64,000 nt of DNA from Gaiellasilicea sp963850995 (lineage in GTDB: Bacteria; Actinomycetota; Thermoleophilia; Gaiellales; Gaiellaceae): contig CAWKNQ010000013.1 in the NCBI GenBank assembly GCA_963850995.1, positions 62,001 to 126,000 of the forward strand, given 5' to 3'. Under the pieces are notes generated by a model that made no database searches, was not told the origin of the DNA, and saw only the letters and a list, made by a program, of their open reading frames with translations. Below are positions 46,645 through 55,102 of the stretch, piece after piece (within the stretch, counting starts at the first letter, position 1; every line of letters begins with the position of its first letter). The position numbers and the translations under genes are program-made.

Positions 46645-47433
46645 GTGGCTGACATCAATATGCACACAGAGCTGACTGAAACGCCCGTGATCGAAACGGG
46701 GATGCCCCAGAACGGCCTGCCGCCGGACGACGCGGCCGCCGCCGGCACGATGATCGTGTTCGACGGCGTGACCAAGATCTACGACCCGAACGTCATCGCG
46801 CTGAACGACGTCTCGTTCGCAATCGACAAGGGCGAGTTCGTCTTCGTCGTCGGAGCCTCGGGGTCGGGCAAGTCGACGATGATCCGCCTGCTCCTGAAGG
46901 AGCTCGAGCCGACGAACGGCCGTATCTTCGTCGGCGGCCGCGACCTGACGCGGCTGAAGCGCTCGAAGGTGCCGCTGCTCCGGCGCAACGTCGGCTGCGT
47001 CTTCCAGGACTTCAAGCTACTCCCGAACCGCACCGCGGCCGAGAACGTCGCTTATGCGCTCAAGGTGCAGGGCGAGAGCAACGCCAACATCCGGCGCAAG
47101 GTGCCGGAGGTGCTGTCGCTCGTCGGGCTCTCCGACAAGACGTCGTCGTTGCCGGATGAGCTCTCGGGCGGCGAGCAGCAGCGGGTCTCGATCGCGCGCG
47201 CCGTCGTCAACCACCCGCCGCTCCTGATCTGCGACGAGCCGACCGGGAACCTCGACCCCGACACGTCGGTCGGGATCATGCAGCTGCTCTATCGCATCAA
47301 TCGAGCCGGCACGACGATCCTGATGGTCACCCACGACCGCGAGATGGTCGACAAGATGCGCCGCCGCGTGATCGCGCTCGAGGATGGGCGGCTCGCCCGC
47401 GACGAGCGCCGCGGAGGGTACGAGAGCGAATGA
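46645..47433 (+). CDS. ftsE: Cell-division ABC transporter ATP-binding protein FtsE
   Basis: The 262-residue ATPase has Walker A VGASGSGKST (about 69-78), Walker B ICDEPTGNLD and the signature LSGGEQQRVSIARA. An N-terminal extension of about 33 residues precedes the normal FtsE start; GTG 46645 or ATG 46660 would both keep part of it. With FtsX it signals to wall hydrolases at the septum. Confidence 0.93.
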   Translation: MADINMHTELTETPVIETGMPQNGLPPDDAAAAGTMIVFDGVTKIYDPNVIALNDVSFAIDKGEFVFVVGASGSGKSTMIRLLLKELEPTNGRIFVGGRDLTRLKRSKVPLLRRNVGCVFQDFKLLPNRTAAENVAYALKVQGESNANIRRKVPEVLSLVGLSDKTSSLPDELSGGEQQRVSIARAVVNHPPLLICDEPTGNLDPDTSVGIMQLLYRINRAGTTILMVTHDREMVDKMRRRVIALEDGRLARDERRGGYESE

Positions 47434-47529
47434 GGTCCCTCACGTCTCTGGGACGTCGCTCGCGGTGCGTAAGCCGGTGGAACAGTACGGAGGTACGGGC
47501 CGCCGGCTGGAGCGGCGCGAGCGGCGTCA

Positions 47530-47571
47530 GCCTTTCGCGGAGCCCGGCTCCGCCGGGCGGGAGCGAAAGGC
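47530..47571. repeat. GC-rich inverted repeat between ftsE and ftsX
   Basis: GCCTTTCGC (47530-47538) pairs with GCGAAAGGC (47563-47571). The interior GGAGCCCGGCTCCGCCGGGC can fold further. It lies in the 148-nt gap before ftsX. It is not a standard terminator because no T-run follows. Confidence 0.4.
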
Positions 47572-47581
47572 GGCCAGGGGC

Positions 47582-48472
47582 GTGAGGATCAAGCTCCTGT
47601 TCTCCGAGTCGATCCGGTCGCTCGGGGCGAACCTCTCGACCACGATCGCGGCGACGATGACCGTGCTGATCGGGATGTTCCTGCTCGGGCTCTTCATCGC
47701 GCTCGGCTCGTGGGCGCAGGCCTTCGGCGACAAGCAGAAGGAGAAGCTGCTCGTGAAGGTCTACTTCTGCACCGCGTCGACCTGCGAGAAGCCGGCGACC
47801 GCGCACCAGATCAACCTGGTGCGGCAGGAACTGAACCAGGATCCCTTCGTGCGCGAGGTCACCTTCGTCTCGAAGGGGGAGGCGCTCGAGCGGATGCGCG
47901 AGTTGCAGCCCGAGATCGTCGAGAACCTGCCGGGGAACCCGCTCCCGGACGCGTTCGAGGTGGCCGCGCACGACGGCGCGAACGTCAAGGCGATCAGCGA
48001 GAACCTGCGCAGCCCTGCGCTCCCGGCCGGGGTGGAGAAGATCAACGACGGCGAGGAGGTCTCCGACCGTGTCGTCACGGTCGCGCGCGTGCTCTCGACT
48101 GCGTTCGCGATCGCGACGATCGTGCTGCTGATCTCGTCGGCGCTCCTGATCGCGAACACGATCCGGCTCTCGATCTTCTCGCGCCGCCGTGAGATCGAGG
48201 TGATGAAGCTCGTAGGTGCTACGAACTGGTTCGTGCGCGGCCCCTTCATGCTCGAAGGGTTGATCTGCGGCGTGCTCGGCGCGATCGCAGCCGTGCTCCT
48301 CCTGCTGATCGGCAAGGCGGTCGTGCTAGGGCGCATCACCAACGAGTTCGACGCCAGCTCCGGGGTGGAGGCGTGGTCGTTCCCGACGATCGCCCTGATC
48401 CTGGTCGTCGTCGGGCTCACCGTCGGCGCGATCGGCTCCGGTCTCACCCTGCGCCGCTTCCTCCAAGTCTGA
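47582..48472 (+). CDS. ftsX: Cell-division protein FtsX
   Basis: The 296-residue membrane protein starts with RIKLLFSESIRSLGANLSTT and has four transmembrane helices: one near 22-45, then an extracellular domain (about 55-170, DPFVREVTFVSKGEALERMR), and three more in the C-terminal half. IEVMKLVGATNWFVRGPFML is the typical loop. I chose GTG 47582 because it begins at the usual FtsX N-terminus. It pairs with FtsE. Confidence 0.92.
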   Translation: MRIKLLFSESIRSLGANLSTTIAATMTVLIGMFLLGLFIALGSWAQAFGDKQKEKLLVKVYFCTASTCEKPATAHQINLVRQELNQDPFVREVTFVSKGEALERMRELQPEIVENLPGNPLPDAFEVAAHDGANVKAISENLRSPALPAGVEKINDGEEVSDRVVTVARVLSTAFAIATIVLLISSALLIANTIRLSIFSRRREIEVMKLVGATNWFVRGPFMLEGLICGVLGAIAAVLLLLIGKAVVLGRITNEFDASSGVEAWSFPTIALILVVVGLTVGAIGSGLTLRRFLQV

Positions 48473-48502
48473 CCCTCGCGCTCCTGGCCGGCGACGCCTC
48501 CC

Positions 48503-48519
48503 GGCCGGCGGAGCCGGCC
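48503..48519. repeat. GC-rich hairpin downstream of ftsX
   Basis: GGCCGGC/GCCGGCC encloses GGA. It lies 30 nt after ftsX and about 120 nt before the helicase gene, in GC-rich non-coding DNA. It could end the ftsEX transcript, but there is no T-run. Confidence 0.35.
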
Positions 48520-48641
48520 TCCGGCGCCGCCTCGCACGCCTGACGGCACGCGGCTCTCCGGGTCTGGCCTATCGGCCTATCCCCTCCGGCCGCGAACCGC
48601 CAGCCGCGCGCCAGGAACGCGAGGGGCGCTAGCGTGGCCGC

Positions 48642-50273
48642 ATGTCCTCTCGCCGCGAGCACCGCGGGCGCCAGAAGCGGCCGAGCCGGGCGCAGCGCCG
48701 GAAGCGGCAGCAGGCGCACCTCCACGTCCCCGAGCCGGAGATCACGCTTCCCTTCCGCCGCGTCGAGCCGGAGACGGTCGTCGCGCACGTGGGGCCGACC
48801 AACTCGGGCAAGACGCACTCGGCGCTCGAGTTCCTGGCCGAGACCGGCCGCGGCGTCTTCGCCGCACCACTGCGCATGCTCGCCCAGGAGGCGCACCGTC
48901 GTCTGAGCACGCAGCTCGGCCCCGAGCACGTCGGCCTCGTCACGGGTGAGGAGCGCGTCAACGAGCACGCGCCGATCATCTGCTGCACCGCCGAGATGGC
49001 GCCTCTTTCCGGCGAGGTGCTGGTGCTCGACGAAGTGCAATGGGCCGACGACGCCGAGCGCGGCTCGGCCTGGACGAGGCTCCTGCTCGCGGGCGAGTAC
49101 CGGCACATCCTCCTGCTCGGCGCGGTCGAGGCGCTGCCGCTGATCCAGAACGCGTTCCCGCTCGCCGAGATCCGTTTCTTCGAGCGCAAGGCGCCGCTCG
49201 ACTGGACAGGCGAGGTCTCGTTCCAGAGCCTCACTCCCGGCACGGTCGTCGTCGCTTTCAGCCGCCGCGCCGTGCTCGCGCTCGCGGGCGAGCTGAACCG
49301 CCGCCGCCCGGGCGAGGTCGCCGTTCTCTACGGGGCGATGCCGCTGCCCTCGCGCCGGCTCGAGATCGAGCGCTTCATGAGCGGCAGTGCGGCCGTCTGC
49401 TGCGCGACCGACGTGCTCGGCCACGGCGTCAACCTCCCGTGCGAGACGCTCCTCTTCGCCGAGACGCAGAAGTTCGACGGCGAGGAGCGGCGCGACCTGC
49501 ACGCCTGGGAAGTCGCGCAGATCGCCGGCCGCGCCGGCCGCTTCGGCCTCGTCGAGCGCGGGCACGTCGGCGTGCTCAGAGGCATCGTCTGGGCGAACGC
49601 CGACCCGGAGCTCGTCCGCTCCGCCCTCGTCCCGCACGTGCGACTCCCCGGCGGCCACATGGGCTACCGCGTCGTCGACACGGCGCGGCTGCGGCCGAGG
49701 CTCGACGACTTGCCGATCGATTCGCCGCAGCAGCTGCCCGCGGCGCTGCGCGCCTGGCACACGGCCGCGTTGCGGCAGTGGGCGACCGACGGTTGGCTCT
49801 CCGTCGAGTCGATCGGGCCGCTGCTCGTGCGGCTCGACGCGGTTCAGCGGAGGCTGCGCGAGCGAGGCCGGAAGCTCTCCGTCGAGCAAGTCTGGAAGCT
49901 GGTCAACGCTCCTGTCGACGAGGACAACGTCGAGCTGCTCTCGACGCTCGCGCTCGCAGTCGCCGGCGACCGGGCGCAGCGGCCGGTGCTCGCCTGGCTG
50001 CTCGACACGGGCCGTCTGCGTGACGCCTCGCTCGAGGATGCCGAGCAGGCCGCGCGCACCGCGAGCATCCTGCGCTGGTTCGCGCTTCAGTATCCGGACG
50101 TCGGCGGCGTCACGCTCGAGCGGGCAGCCGCGCTCGAGGAAGTGGCGGCGAGCCGCGTCAGCGAGCGCCTCGCAGTGGAGGTCCGCAGGCCGTCATTCGG
50201 GCGCTGCAAGTCGTGCGGTCAGAGCTGCGCGCCGTGGTTCCCGCTCTGCCAGCGCTGCTACGCGCGCCGGTAG
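48642..50273 (+). CDS. SUV3-like DExH RNA helicase with C-terminal zinc ribbon
   Basis: The 543-residue protein has Walker A GPTNSGKTHSA (about 51-61) and a DEVQ Walker B (130-133), as in mitochondrial SUV3 rather than DEAD. Motif VI-like QIAGRAGRFG follows, then ATDVLGHGVNLPCETLLFAE, and a C-terminal domain of SUV3 type. It ends with CKSCGQSCAPWFPLCQRC, a four-Cys zinc ribbon. A basic N-terminal tail (about 1-25) could bind RNA. It is likely an RNA unwindase in turnover. Neighbours smpB and ssrA also serve RNA quality control. Confidence 0.82.
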   Translation: MSSRREHRGRQKRPSRAQRRKRQQAHLHVPEPEITLPFRRVEPETVVAHVGPTNSGKTHSALEFLAETGRGVFAAPLRMLAQEAHRRLSTQLGPEHVGLVTGEERVNEHAPIICCTAEMAPLSGEVLVLDEVQWADDAERGSAWTRLLLAGEYRHILLLGAVEALPLIQNAFPLAEIRFFERKAPLDWTGEVSFQSLTPGTVVVAFSRRAVLALAGELNRRRPGEVAVLYGAMPLPSRRLEIERFMSGSAAVCCATDVLGHGVNLPCETLLFAETQKFDGEERRDLHAWEVAQIAGRAGRFGLVERGHVGVLRGIVWANADPELVRSALVPHVRLPGGHMGYRVVDTARLRPRLDDLPIDSPQQLPAALRAWHTAALRQWATDGWLSVESIGPLLVRLDAVQRRLRERGRKLSVEQVWKLVNAPVDEDNVELLSTLALAVAGDRAQRPVLAWLLDTGRLRDASLEDAEQAARTASILRWFALQYPDVGGVTLERAAALEEVAASRVSERLAVEVRRPSFGRCKSCGQSCAPWFPLCQRCYARR

Positions 50274-50521
50274 CGCAGGGTCACCACCATGGTCGCGACG
50301 ATGACGATCGCGGCGATCGTGTTCGGCACGATCAACGCCCAGTTCTCGAGCGCGATCCCGTACGAAAGCCAGAGCAGAAAGCCGACGAAGAGCACCCACA
50401 TGTAGCCGAGCGAGATCCCGCGCGAGGAGCGATGGTGGACGATCTTGCGGATCTGGAGCACGGGGGAGACCGCCATCGCGACACCCCAGGCGGCCGCTGC
50501 GAATGCGAGGGCGGTAACCAC
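50258..50521 (-). CDS. SemiSWEET / PQ-loop family small transporter
   Basis: The 87-residue protein has three transmembrane helices (about 3-20, 36-55 and 60-80) with the loop SPVLQIRKIVHHRSSRGISL, as in SemiSWEET half-transporters. These act as dimers to move sugars. GTG 50521 is the best start. It converges on the helicase with a 16-nt overlap and diverges from smpB. Confidence 0.75.
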   Translation of the reverse strand: MVTALAFAAAAWGVAMAVSPVLQIRKIVHHRSSRGISLGYMWVLFVGFLLWLSYGIALENWALIVPNTIAAIVIVATMVVTLRYRRA

Positions 50522-50548
50522 GCGGGCACGGTACCTACACTGCCCCGC

Positions 50549-51013
50549 ATGGCCCGACCGACCGGAACGAAGGTGATCGCGGAGAACCGCCGCGCGCGGC
50601 ACGACTACCAGCTGCTCGAGCGGCTCGAGGCGGGGATCGTCCTCACCGGCACCGAGGTGAAGTCGCTCCGCGAGGGCCGCGTCACGCTTGCGCAGGCCTA
50701 CGCGGACGTGCGCGACATGGAGGTGTGGCTGATCGGCGCCGAGATCGCCGAGTACGGGCACGGGAACATCGCGAACCACGAGCCGGGGCGCGACCGCAAG
50801 CTCCTCCTCAAGCGCGGCGAGATTTCCTCGCTCGTCGGCAAGGTGCGCGAGAAGGGCCAGACGATCGTGCCGACGCGGCTCTACTTCAAGGACGGCAAGG
50901 TGAAGGTCGAGCTCGCGCTTGCCAGGGGCAAGGAGCGCGGCGACAAGCGCCGTGACATTGCCGATCGCGAGGCAAAGCGGCAGATGGAGCGCGCGCTGAA
51001 GAGTCGGCCCTAG
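50549..51013 (+). CDS. smpB: SsrA-binding protein SmpB
   Basis: The 154-residue protein matches SmpB: IAENRRARHDYQLLERLEAG, TGTEVKSLREGRVTLAQAYA, and the C-terminal tail (RDIADREAKRQMERALKSRP) that reads the mRNA channel. It binds tmRNA to rescue stalled ribosomes. The ssrA gene lies about 0.9 kb downstream on the same strand. Confidence 0.97.
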   Translation: MARPTGTKVIAENRRARHDYQLLERLEAGIVLTGTEVKSLREGRVTLAQAYADVRDMEVWLIGAEIAEYGHGNIANHEPGRDRKLLLKRGEISSLVGKVREKGQTIVPTRLYFKDGKVKVELALARGKERGDKRRDIADREAKRQMERALKSRP

Positions 51014-51921
51014 CCGATCGTCCCTCGAACGACCACGACGCCCGGCTCCAGCACGTAGCCGTGGCGCTCGTTGAGGCGGCGGATCGGCTCGTTCCGCACC
51101 TCGTTCGAGGTCTGCAGCGACGTGTAGCCGTTCGCCGACGCCCACGCGATCTGCGTCCGCTTCAGCGCCCCGGCGATCCCGCGGCCCCGATGTGCCCGCT
51201 TGACTCCTGTCAGGTCGTGGTACGCGCGCTCGGGAGTCTCGGGGAGGAGGGACAGCTTCGCGTAGCCGAGCACCTCGCCGTTCTCGACGGCGACGAACAC
51301 GGCGCGTGGATCGTCGCTCGCGCCCCGCATGTCGCGCGCGAGCCACTCCTCGAGCGTCCCGATGTCGACCTCCTCCTCGCCCGGGATGTCCACGGTCGCC
51401 TCGCGGGATACCTCCCACATGCCGGGCGCCAGCTCGGGCCGGTCGGCCCACGTCACGATCTCGATTCCGGCGGGCGGTGCCGGCTCCGGGATATCTGCCT
51501 GCGTCAGATCGAGCACGAGCCGGGAGTTGCGGCCGGCTTCCTGATAGCCGTGGCGCTCGGCCCAACCGAGGCTGCCGTCGTCGTCCTCAGCCACCGGGCC
51601 CTCGAGCTCGGTGCAGCCGTGGTCACCGGCCCAGCCCTCGAGTGCGTCGAGGAGCGCGATCCCGATGCCGGCGCCACGTTCGTCCGGCGCGACGAGGGCC
51701 GCTCCGATCGCCCGGTGCGGAGGGTTGTGCCAGCCGACGAGGCCGTATGCGGCGCCGCGTGTCTCGCCGTCGCGCTCTGCGAGCAGCCAGACCATGTCGC
51801 CGGCCTGGTTGCGCCAGTCGACGAACATCGCGACGCTCGCCGGCTCGTGTGGCTGCGCCTCGCGTGCGATGTCGACCAGCTCCTCGAGCTCGTCCACGCC
51901 GATCTCTCGAATCCGAAGCAC
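51010..51921 (-). CDS. Tandem GNAT-domain acetyltransferase
   Basis: The 303-residue protein has two GNAT modules: one at about 1-150 (APDERGAGIGIALLDALEGW is its CoA loop) and another at about 160-303 (VKRAHRGRGIAGALKRTQIA). Acceptor is unknown; double-GNAT proteins in actinobacteria include mycothiol synthase, but I see no reason to choose it. I start at GTG 51921 because the longer frame runs into the tmRNA gene. Confidence 0.72.
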   Translation of the reverse strand: MLRIREIGVDELEELVDIAREAQPHEPASVAMFVDWRNQAGDMVWLLAERDGETRGAAYGLVGWHNPPHRAIGAALVAPDERGAGIGIALLDALEGWAGDHGCTELEGPVAEDDDGSLGWAERHGYQEAGRNSRLVLDLTQADIPEPAPPAGIEIVTWADRPELAPGMWEVSREATVDIPGEEEVDIGTLEEWLARDMRGASDDPRAVFVAVENGEVLGYAKLSLLPETPERAYHDLTGVKRAHRGRGIAGALKRTQIAWASANGYTSLQTSNEVRNEPIRRLNERHGYVLEPGVVVVRGTIG

Positions 51922-51951
51922 GCGGGCTACACTAGTGCTCACAACACATAC

Positions 51952-52316
51952 GGGGGCGACCTGGTTTCGACGTGGTCGATCCGCCGGTAGAGCTGCAAGC
52001 CGAGGTCCCCGGTCGGCCTCGTTAATCAACCGGGAAACAAAGCAAGTGCGAAGCATGAACTCGCATACGCCGCCTAGCCTGAGCTAGGGACGGCGTCGTC
52101 GCCCCTGGCTCGGCCCGAGGTCAGGTGAGCGGCGCCAACGATCGGGCTCGGCGCCAAGGGAGAGCCAATCGCCCGCGGCGCGACATTCAAGGATGGCTAG
52201 CCCGTCGGGTGTGTCGTCTCGGAACCAACCGGCGGGCGAATCTGAATCCGGGACTACGCTTGTAGACGCTCTTCCCGACGCGACTGCGGACGCGGGTTCG
52301 ATTCCCGCCGCCTCCA
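51952..52316 (+). ncRNA. ssrA: tmRNA
   Basis: The 5' GGGGGCG and 3' CGCCTCC ends form the acceptor stem (one G-U), A is the discriminator, and CCA is not encoded. GCGGG-TTCGATT-CCCGC is the T-arm. The tag frame ends at TAG 52075-52077 and reads (NK)ASAKHELAYAA; the resume codon is GCA 52042 or a few codons earlier. The stop lies in a hairpin, as usual. About 365 nt is normal. It works with SmpB to release stalled ribosomes and tag their products for proteolysis. Confidence 0.92.
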
Positions 52317-52343
52317 TGACGGCTGTTCGCAGCGTAAGACGCG

Positions 52344-54113
52344 CTACGCCTCGGCCGCGCAGGCTGCGACAGCGAGGTTGACGCTCGGGTAGAAGCGCTC
52401 ACGCCCGATCTCGTCAACCACCCCAGCCACCTCGAAGTCAGGTAGCAGGCGTGAGCGCAGGCGTGCGACCACGAGCGTCACCTGCTCGCTGCGGAGCTCA
52501 CGCGCGAGCTCGCCGAGCGCCTCGATCCCGGTCGCGTCGACGTGGTTGACCGCCTCGGCGTCGAACACGAGCCAGGAGGTCTCGGTCGGGGCGGCGCGGA
52601 TCGCTTCGCGCACGCGGGCCTTGACGTAGCCGGCGTTGGCGAAGAAGAGCCGGTCGTCGAGCCGGTAGACGACGACGCCCGGCGTCACCTCCGCGGAGGG
52701 GTGCACGGCGACGTTGCGGTAGCCCTCGAGCGCCGGCACCCAGCCGAGCACCGCGTCGTAGGGGCGGGCGCTGCGGCGCACCGTGTCGATGATCGAGAGG
52801 CCGACCGCGACGACGAGCGCCTCGAGCACGCCGAAGACGACGACGCAGGCGACGGTGACGGCGGCGATCGCAACCTCGACCCGGTCGATCGTGGCCAGCG
52901 TCCGCCAGGCGGACGGGTCGACGATGTTGATCGCGGCGGAGATGAGCACCGCGCCGAGCACCGCGCTCGGCAGGTACTGCACAGGCTCGGTCAGGAAGAG
53001 CAGGATGGCGACGACGCTGCCGGCCGCGAACAGCCCGGCGATCTGCGTGCGGGCGCCCATCGCCTCGTTCACCGCCGTGCGGGCGCCGCTGGCGCCGACC
53101 GAGAACGTCTGCGTGAAGCCGGCGGCCGCGTTCGCCGCGCCCATCACGAACAGCTCCTGCGACGCGCGCACGTGCTCGCCGAGCCGGCCCGCGAAGGCAC
53201 GCGCGGTCAGGATCTCGTCGGCGAAGGAGACGAGGAAGACAGCGAACGCGGCCGGGACGAGCTCAAGCACGTCGGCGAGCGGGGGGGTGGGGAGGCTCGG
53301 GCGGGGCAGGCCGCCGGGAACGGGGCCGACGGTGGCGATCCCGTGGGCGGCGAAGTCGAATCCCCAGGAGGCGGCGATCGCTCCCACGACGACCACCAGC
53401 GCCCCTGGTAGGGCAGGCATGAAGCGGCGCAGGAGGAGCAGGGCCGTGAGCGTGACGGCGCTCAGTGCGACCGTCGCCCCGCTCACCTCGCCCAACTCGC
53501 GTACCACCTCTCCCAGCTTCTTCAGTGGCTCGGTCGCCTCGATCGGAACCCCGAGCAGCTTGCCGAGCTGCGAGATCACGAGCACGACCGCGACGCCGTG
53601 CAGGTAGCCGATCAGCACCGGGCGGGAGAAGTAGTCGGCGACCCAGCCGAGCCGGAGCGCCCGCGCGAGTAGGAAGCAGGCGGCGACGAGCAGCGCGAGC
53701 AGCGAGGCCAGCTCCACCGCTTCCTCGCTGCCGGCGACGGCGAGCGGCAGCACGGTGGCGGCCACGAGCGTCGAGACGGCACCCTCCGGCCCGATCACCA
53801 ACCGCCTGGAGGAGCCGAGCAGCACGTAGGCGAGCGTCGGGCCGAGCAGCGCGTACAGGCCGTTGACCGGCGAGAGCCCGGCGAGCTCGCCGTAGGCCAT
53901 CGCCGACGGCAGCGCCAGCGCTGTCACCGTCACCCCAGCCAGCAGGTCGCGGCGGGCACTGCCCAGCCGGTAGCGCGGCACCTCCCCGGCGACCGGGACC
54001 GTGCGCACGAGCAGCGGCTCGCGCTTCGCCGGCCGGAAGGCCGGGGCGCCGCCGTACGCATTCTCGTTCTCTCGTGGCGCTGGTTGCCGCGGTTGCTCGT
54101 CGTCACTCGTCAT
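52344..54113 (-). CDS. SulP-family anion transporter with STAS domain
   Basis: The 589-residue protein has a cytoplasmic N-tail, about 12-14 hydrophobic segments starting LLAGVTVTALALPSAMAYGE, the MGAANAAAGFTQTFSVGASG motif and a C-terminal STAS domain (about 465-580, with WLVFDAEAVNHVDATGIEAL). Family members carry sulfate, bicarbonate or other anions; which one is unknown. It lies 28 nt past the tmRNA gene on the opposite strand and diverges from the CYTH gene. Confidence 0.9.
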   Translation of the reverse strand: MTSDDEQPRQPAPRENENAYGGAPAFRPAKREPLLVRTVPVAGEVPRYRLGSARRDLLAGVTVTALALPSAMAYGELAGLSPVNGLYALLGPTLAYVLLGSSRRLVIGPEGAVSTLVAATVLPLAVAGSEEAVELASLLALLVAACFLLARALRLGWVADYFSRPVLIGYLHGVAVVLVISQLGKLLGVPIEATEPLKKLGEVVRELGEVSGATVALSAVTLTALLLLRRFMPALPGALVVVVGAIAASWGFDFAAHGIATVGPVPGGLPRPSLPTPPLADVLELVPAAFAVFLVSFADEILTARAFAGRLGEHVRASQELFVMGAANAAAGFTQTFSVGASGARTAVNEAMGARTQIAGLFAAGSVVAILLFLTEPVQYLPSAVLGAVLISAAINIVDPSAWRTLATIDRVEVAIAAVTVACVVVFGVLEALVVAVGLSIIDTVRRSARPYDAVLGWVPALEGYRNVAVHPSAEVTPGVVVYRLDDRLFFANAGYVKARVREAIRAAPTETSWLVFDAEAVNHVDATGIEALGELARELRSEQVTLVVARLRSRLLPDFEVAGVVDEIGRERFYPSVNLAVAACAAEA

Positions 54114-54292
54114 CGTGGTGGCGCCAGGACTGTCCCACTTCTGGAAAGAACCGTGCCGCGCACACTGGTCGTGCGGTGGCTAGGATCGCGGTCTGCAGTG
54201 CGGGCAACAGTCAGCTTGGCCTGTCGCGTGCTCTAGGCCCATTGCTCAGGCACGATAAGGCAAGCGATTCGAGCGGAGAGAAAGGTGGCGTG

Positions 54293-55102
54293 ATGGCCTC
54301 ATCGACGACGGAGCGACCGGAAATGTCGGACGAGCAGTTCGAGCGGCTGGTCGCGTTGATCAAGGACGCCGACAGCGTCGAGTTGAAGCTGACTGTGCCG
54401 GAGGAGGATCAGCGCTCGACCGTCGTGGCGCTCGGGATGGACCCATTGGACGTGCAGGTCCGGCAGGTGGTCTTCTTCGACACTCCCGATCTCGCGCTGG
54501 ACCGACAGGGCGTTGTGGTTCGTGCCCGTCGAGTGCAAAAGAAGGGTGACGACTCGGTAGTGAAGCTGCGGCCGGTCATCCCGTCGGAGCTTCCAGGCAA
54601 GGTGCGTCGCTCGCCGACTTTCGGCATCGAGGTGGACGCGATGCCGGGCGGGTTCGTGTGCTCCGGGTCGATCAAGCGGGCGCTGCCGCCGAATGCTGTC
54701 AAGCCGGTGATCGCGGGGGAGAAAGCGATCCGCAAGCTCTTCTCGAAGGAGCAGCGCGCGTTCTTCGAGGCGAACGCTCCGGAGGGGGTCGGGCTCGACG
54801 ACCTCTCGGTGCTCGGCCCGATCTTCGTCCTCAAGCTGAAGTTCTCGCCGGAGGGGGCCCCGCGCCCGCTGGTCGCCGAGATGTGGTTCTACCCGGGCGG
54901 CTCACGGATTCTCGAGCTGTCCACCAAGTGTGCGCCGGCGGAAGCGTTCCAGGTCGCAGCCGAGACACGGGCATACCTGCTTGGGCGCGGCGTCGACCTC
55001 GCCGGCGAGCAACAGACCAAGACCCGCACAGCGCTCGAGTTCTTCGCACAGTCCGTCGACGTTGCAACCGATGGAAAAAACAGAGCTACAACAGCCGCCT
55101 GA
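54293..55102 (+). CDS. CYTH-like domain protein
   Basis: The 269-residue protein carries a CYTH-type opening (SVELKLTVPEEDQRSTVVAL) and the FFDTPDLALDRQGVVVRARR signature, followed by KGDDSVVKLRPVIPSELPGK. CYTH proteins bind triphosphates and include adenylate cyclases and triphosphatases. The substrate here is inferred to be polyphosphate or a nucleotide because it overlaps ppk by 32 nt. The start is ATG 54293 with AAAGGTGG upstream. Confidence 0.75.
   Translation: MASSTTERPEMSDEQFERLVALIKDADSVELKLTVPEEDQRSTVVALGMDPLDVQVRQVVFFDTPDLALDRQGVVVRARRVQKKGDDSVVKLRPVIPSELPGKVRRSPTFGIEVDAMPGGFVCSGSIKRALPPNAVKPVIAGEKAIRKLFSKEQRAFFEANAPEGVGLDDLSVLGPIFVLKLKFSPEGAPRPLVAEMWFYPGGSRILELSTKCAPAEAFQVAAETRAYLLGRGVDLAGEQQTKTRTALEFFAQSVDVATDGKNRATTAA

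Noticed and set aside
51928..51933. TACACT as -10 box for ssrA
   Set aside because: It lies 18 nt before the mature 5' end and no good -35 is seen; it may serve a precursor, but I cannot support it.
51922..52056. Longer frame for the double-GNAT gene running into ssrA
   Set aside because: It would be antisense to the 5' part of tmRNA; the GNAT domain starts at 51921 (LRIREIGVDELEEL).
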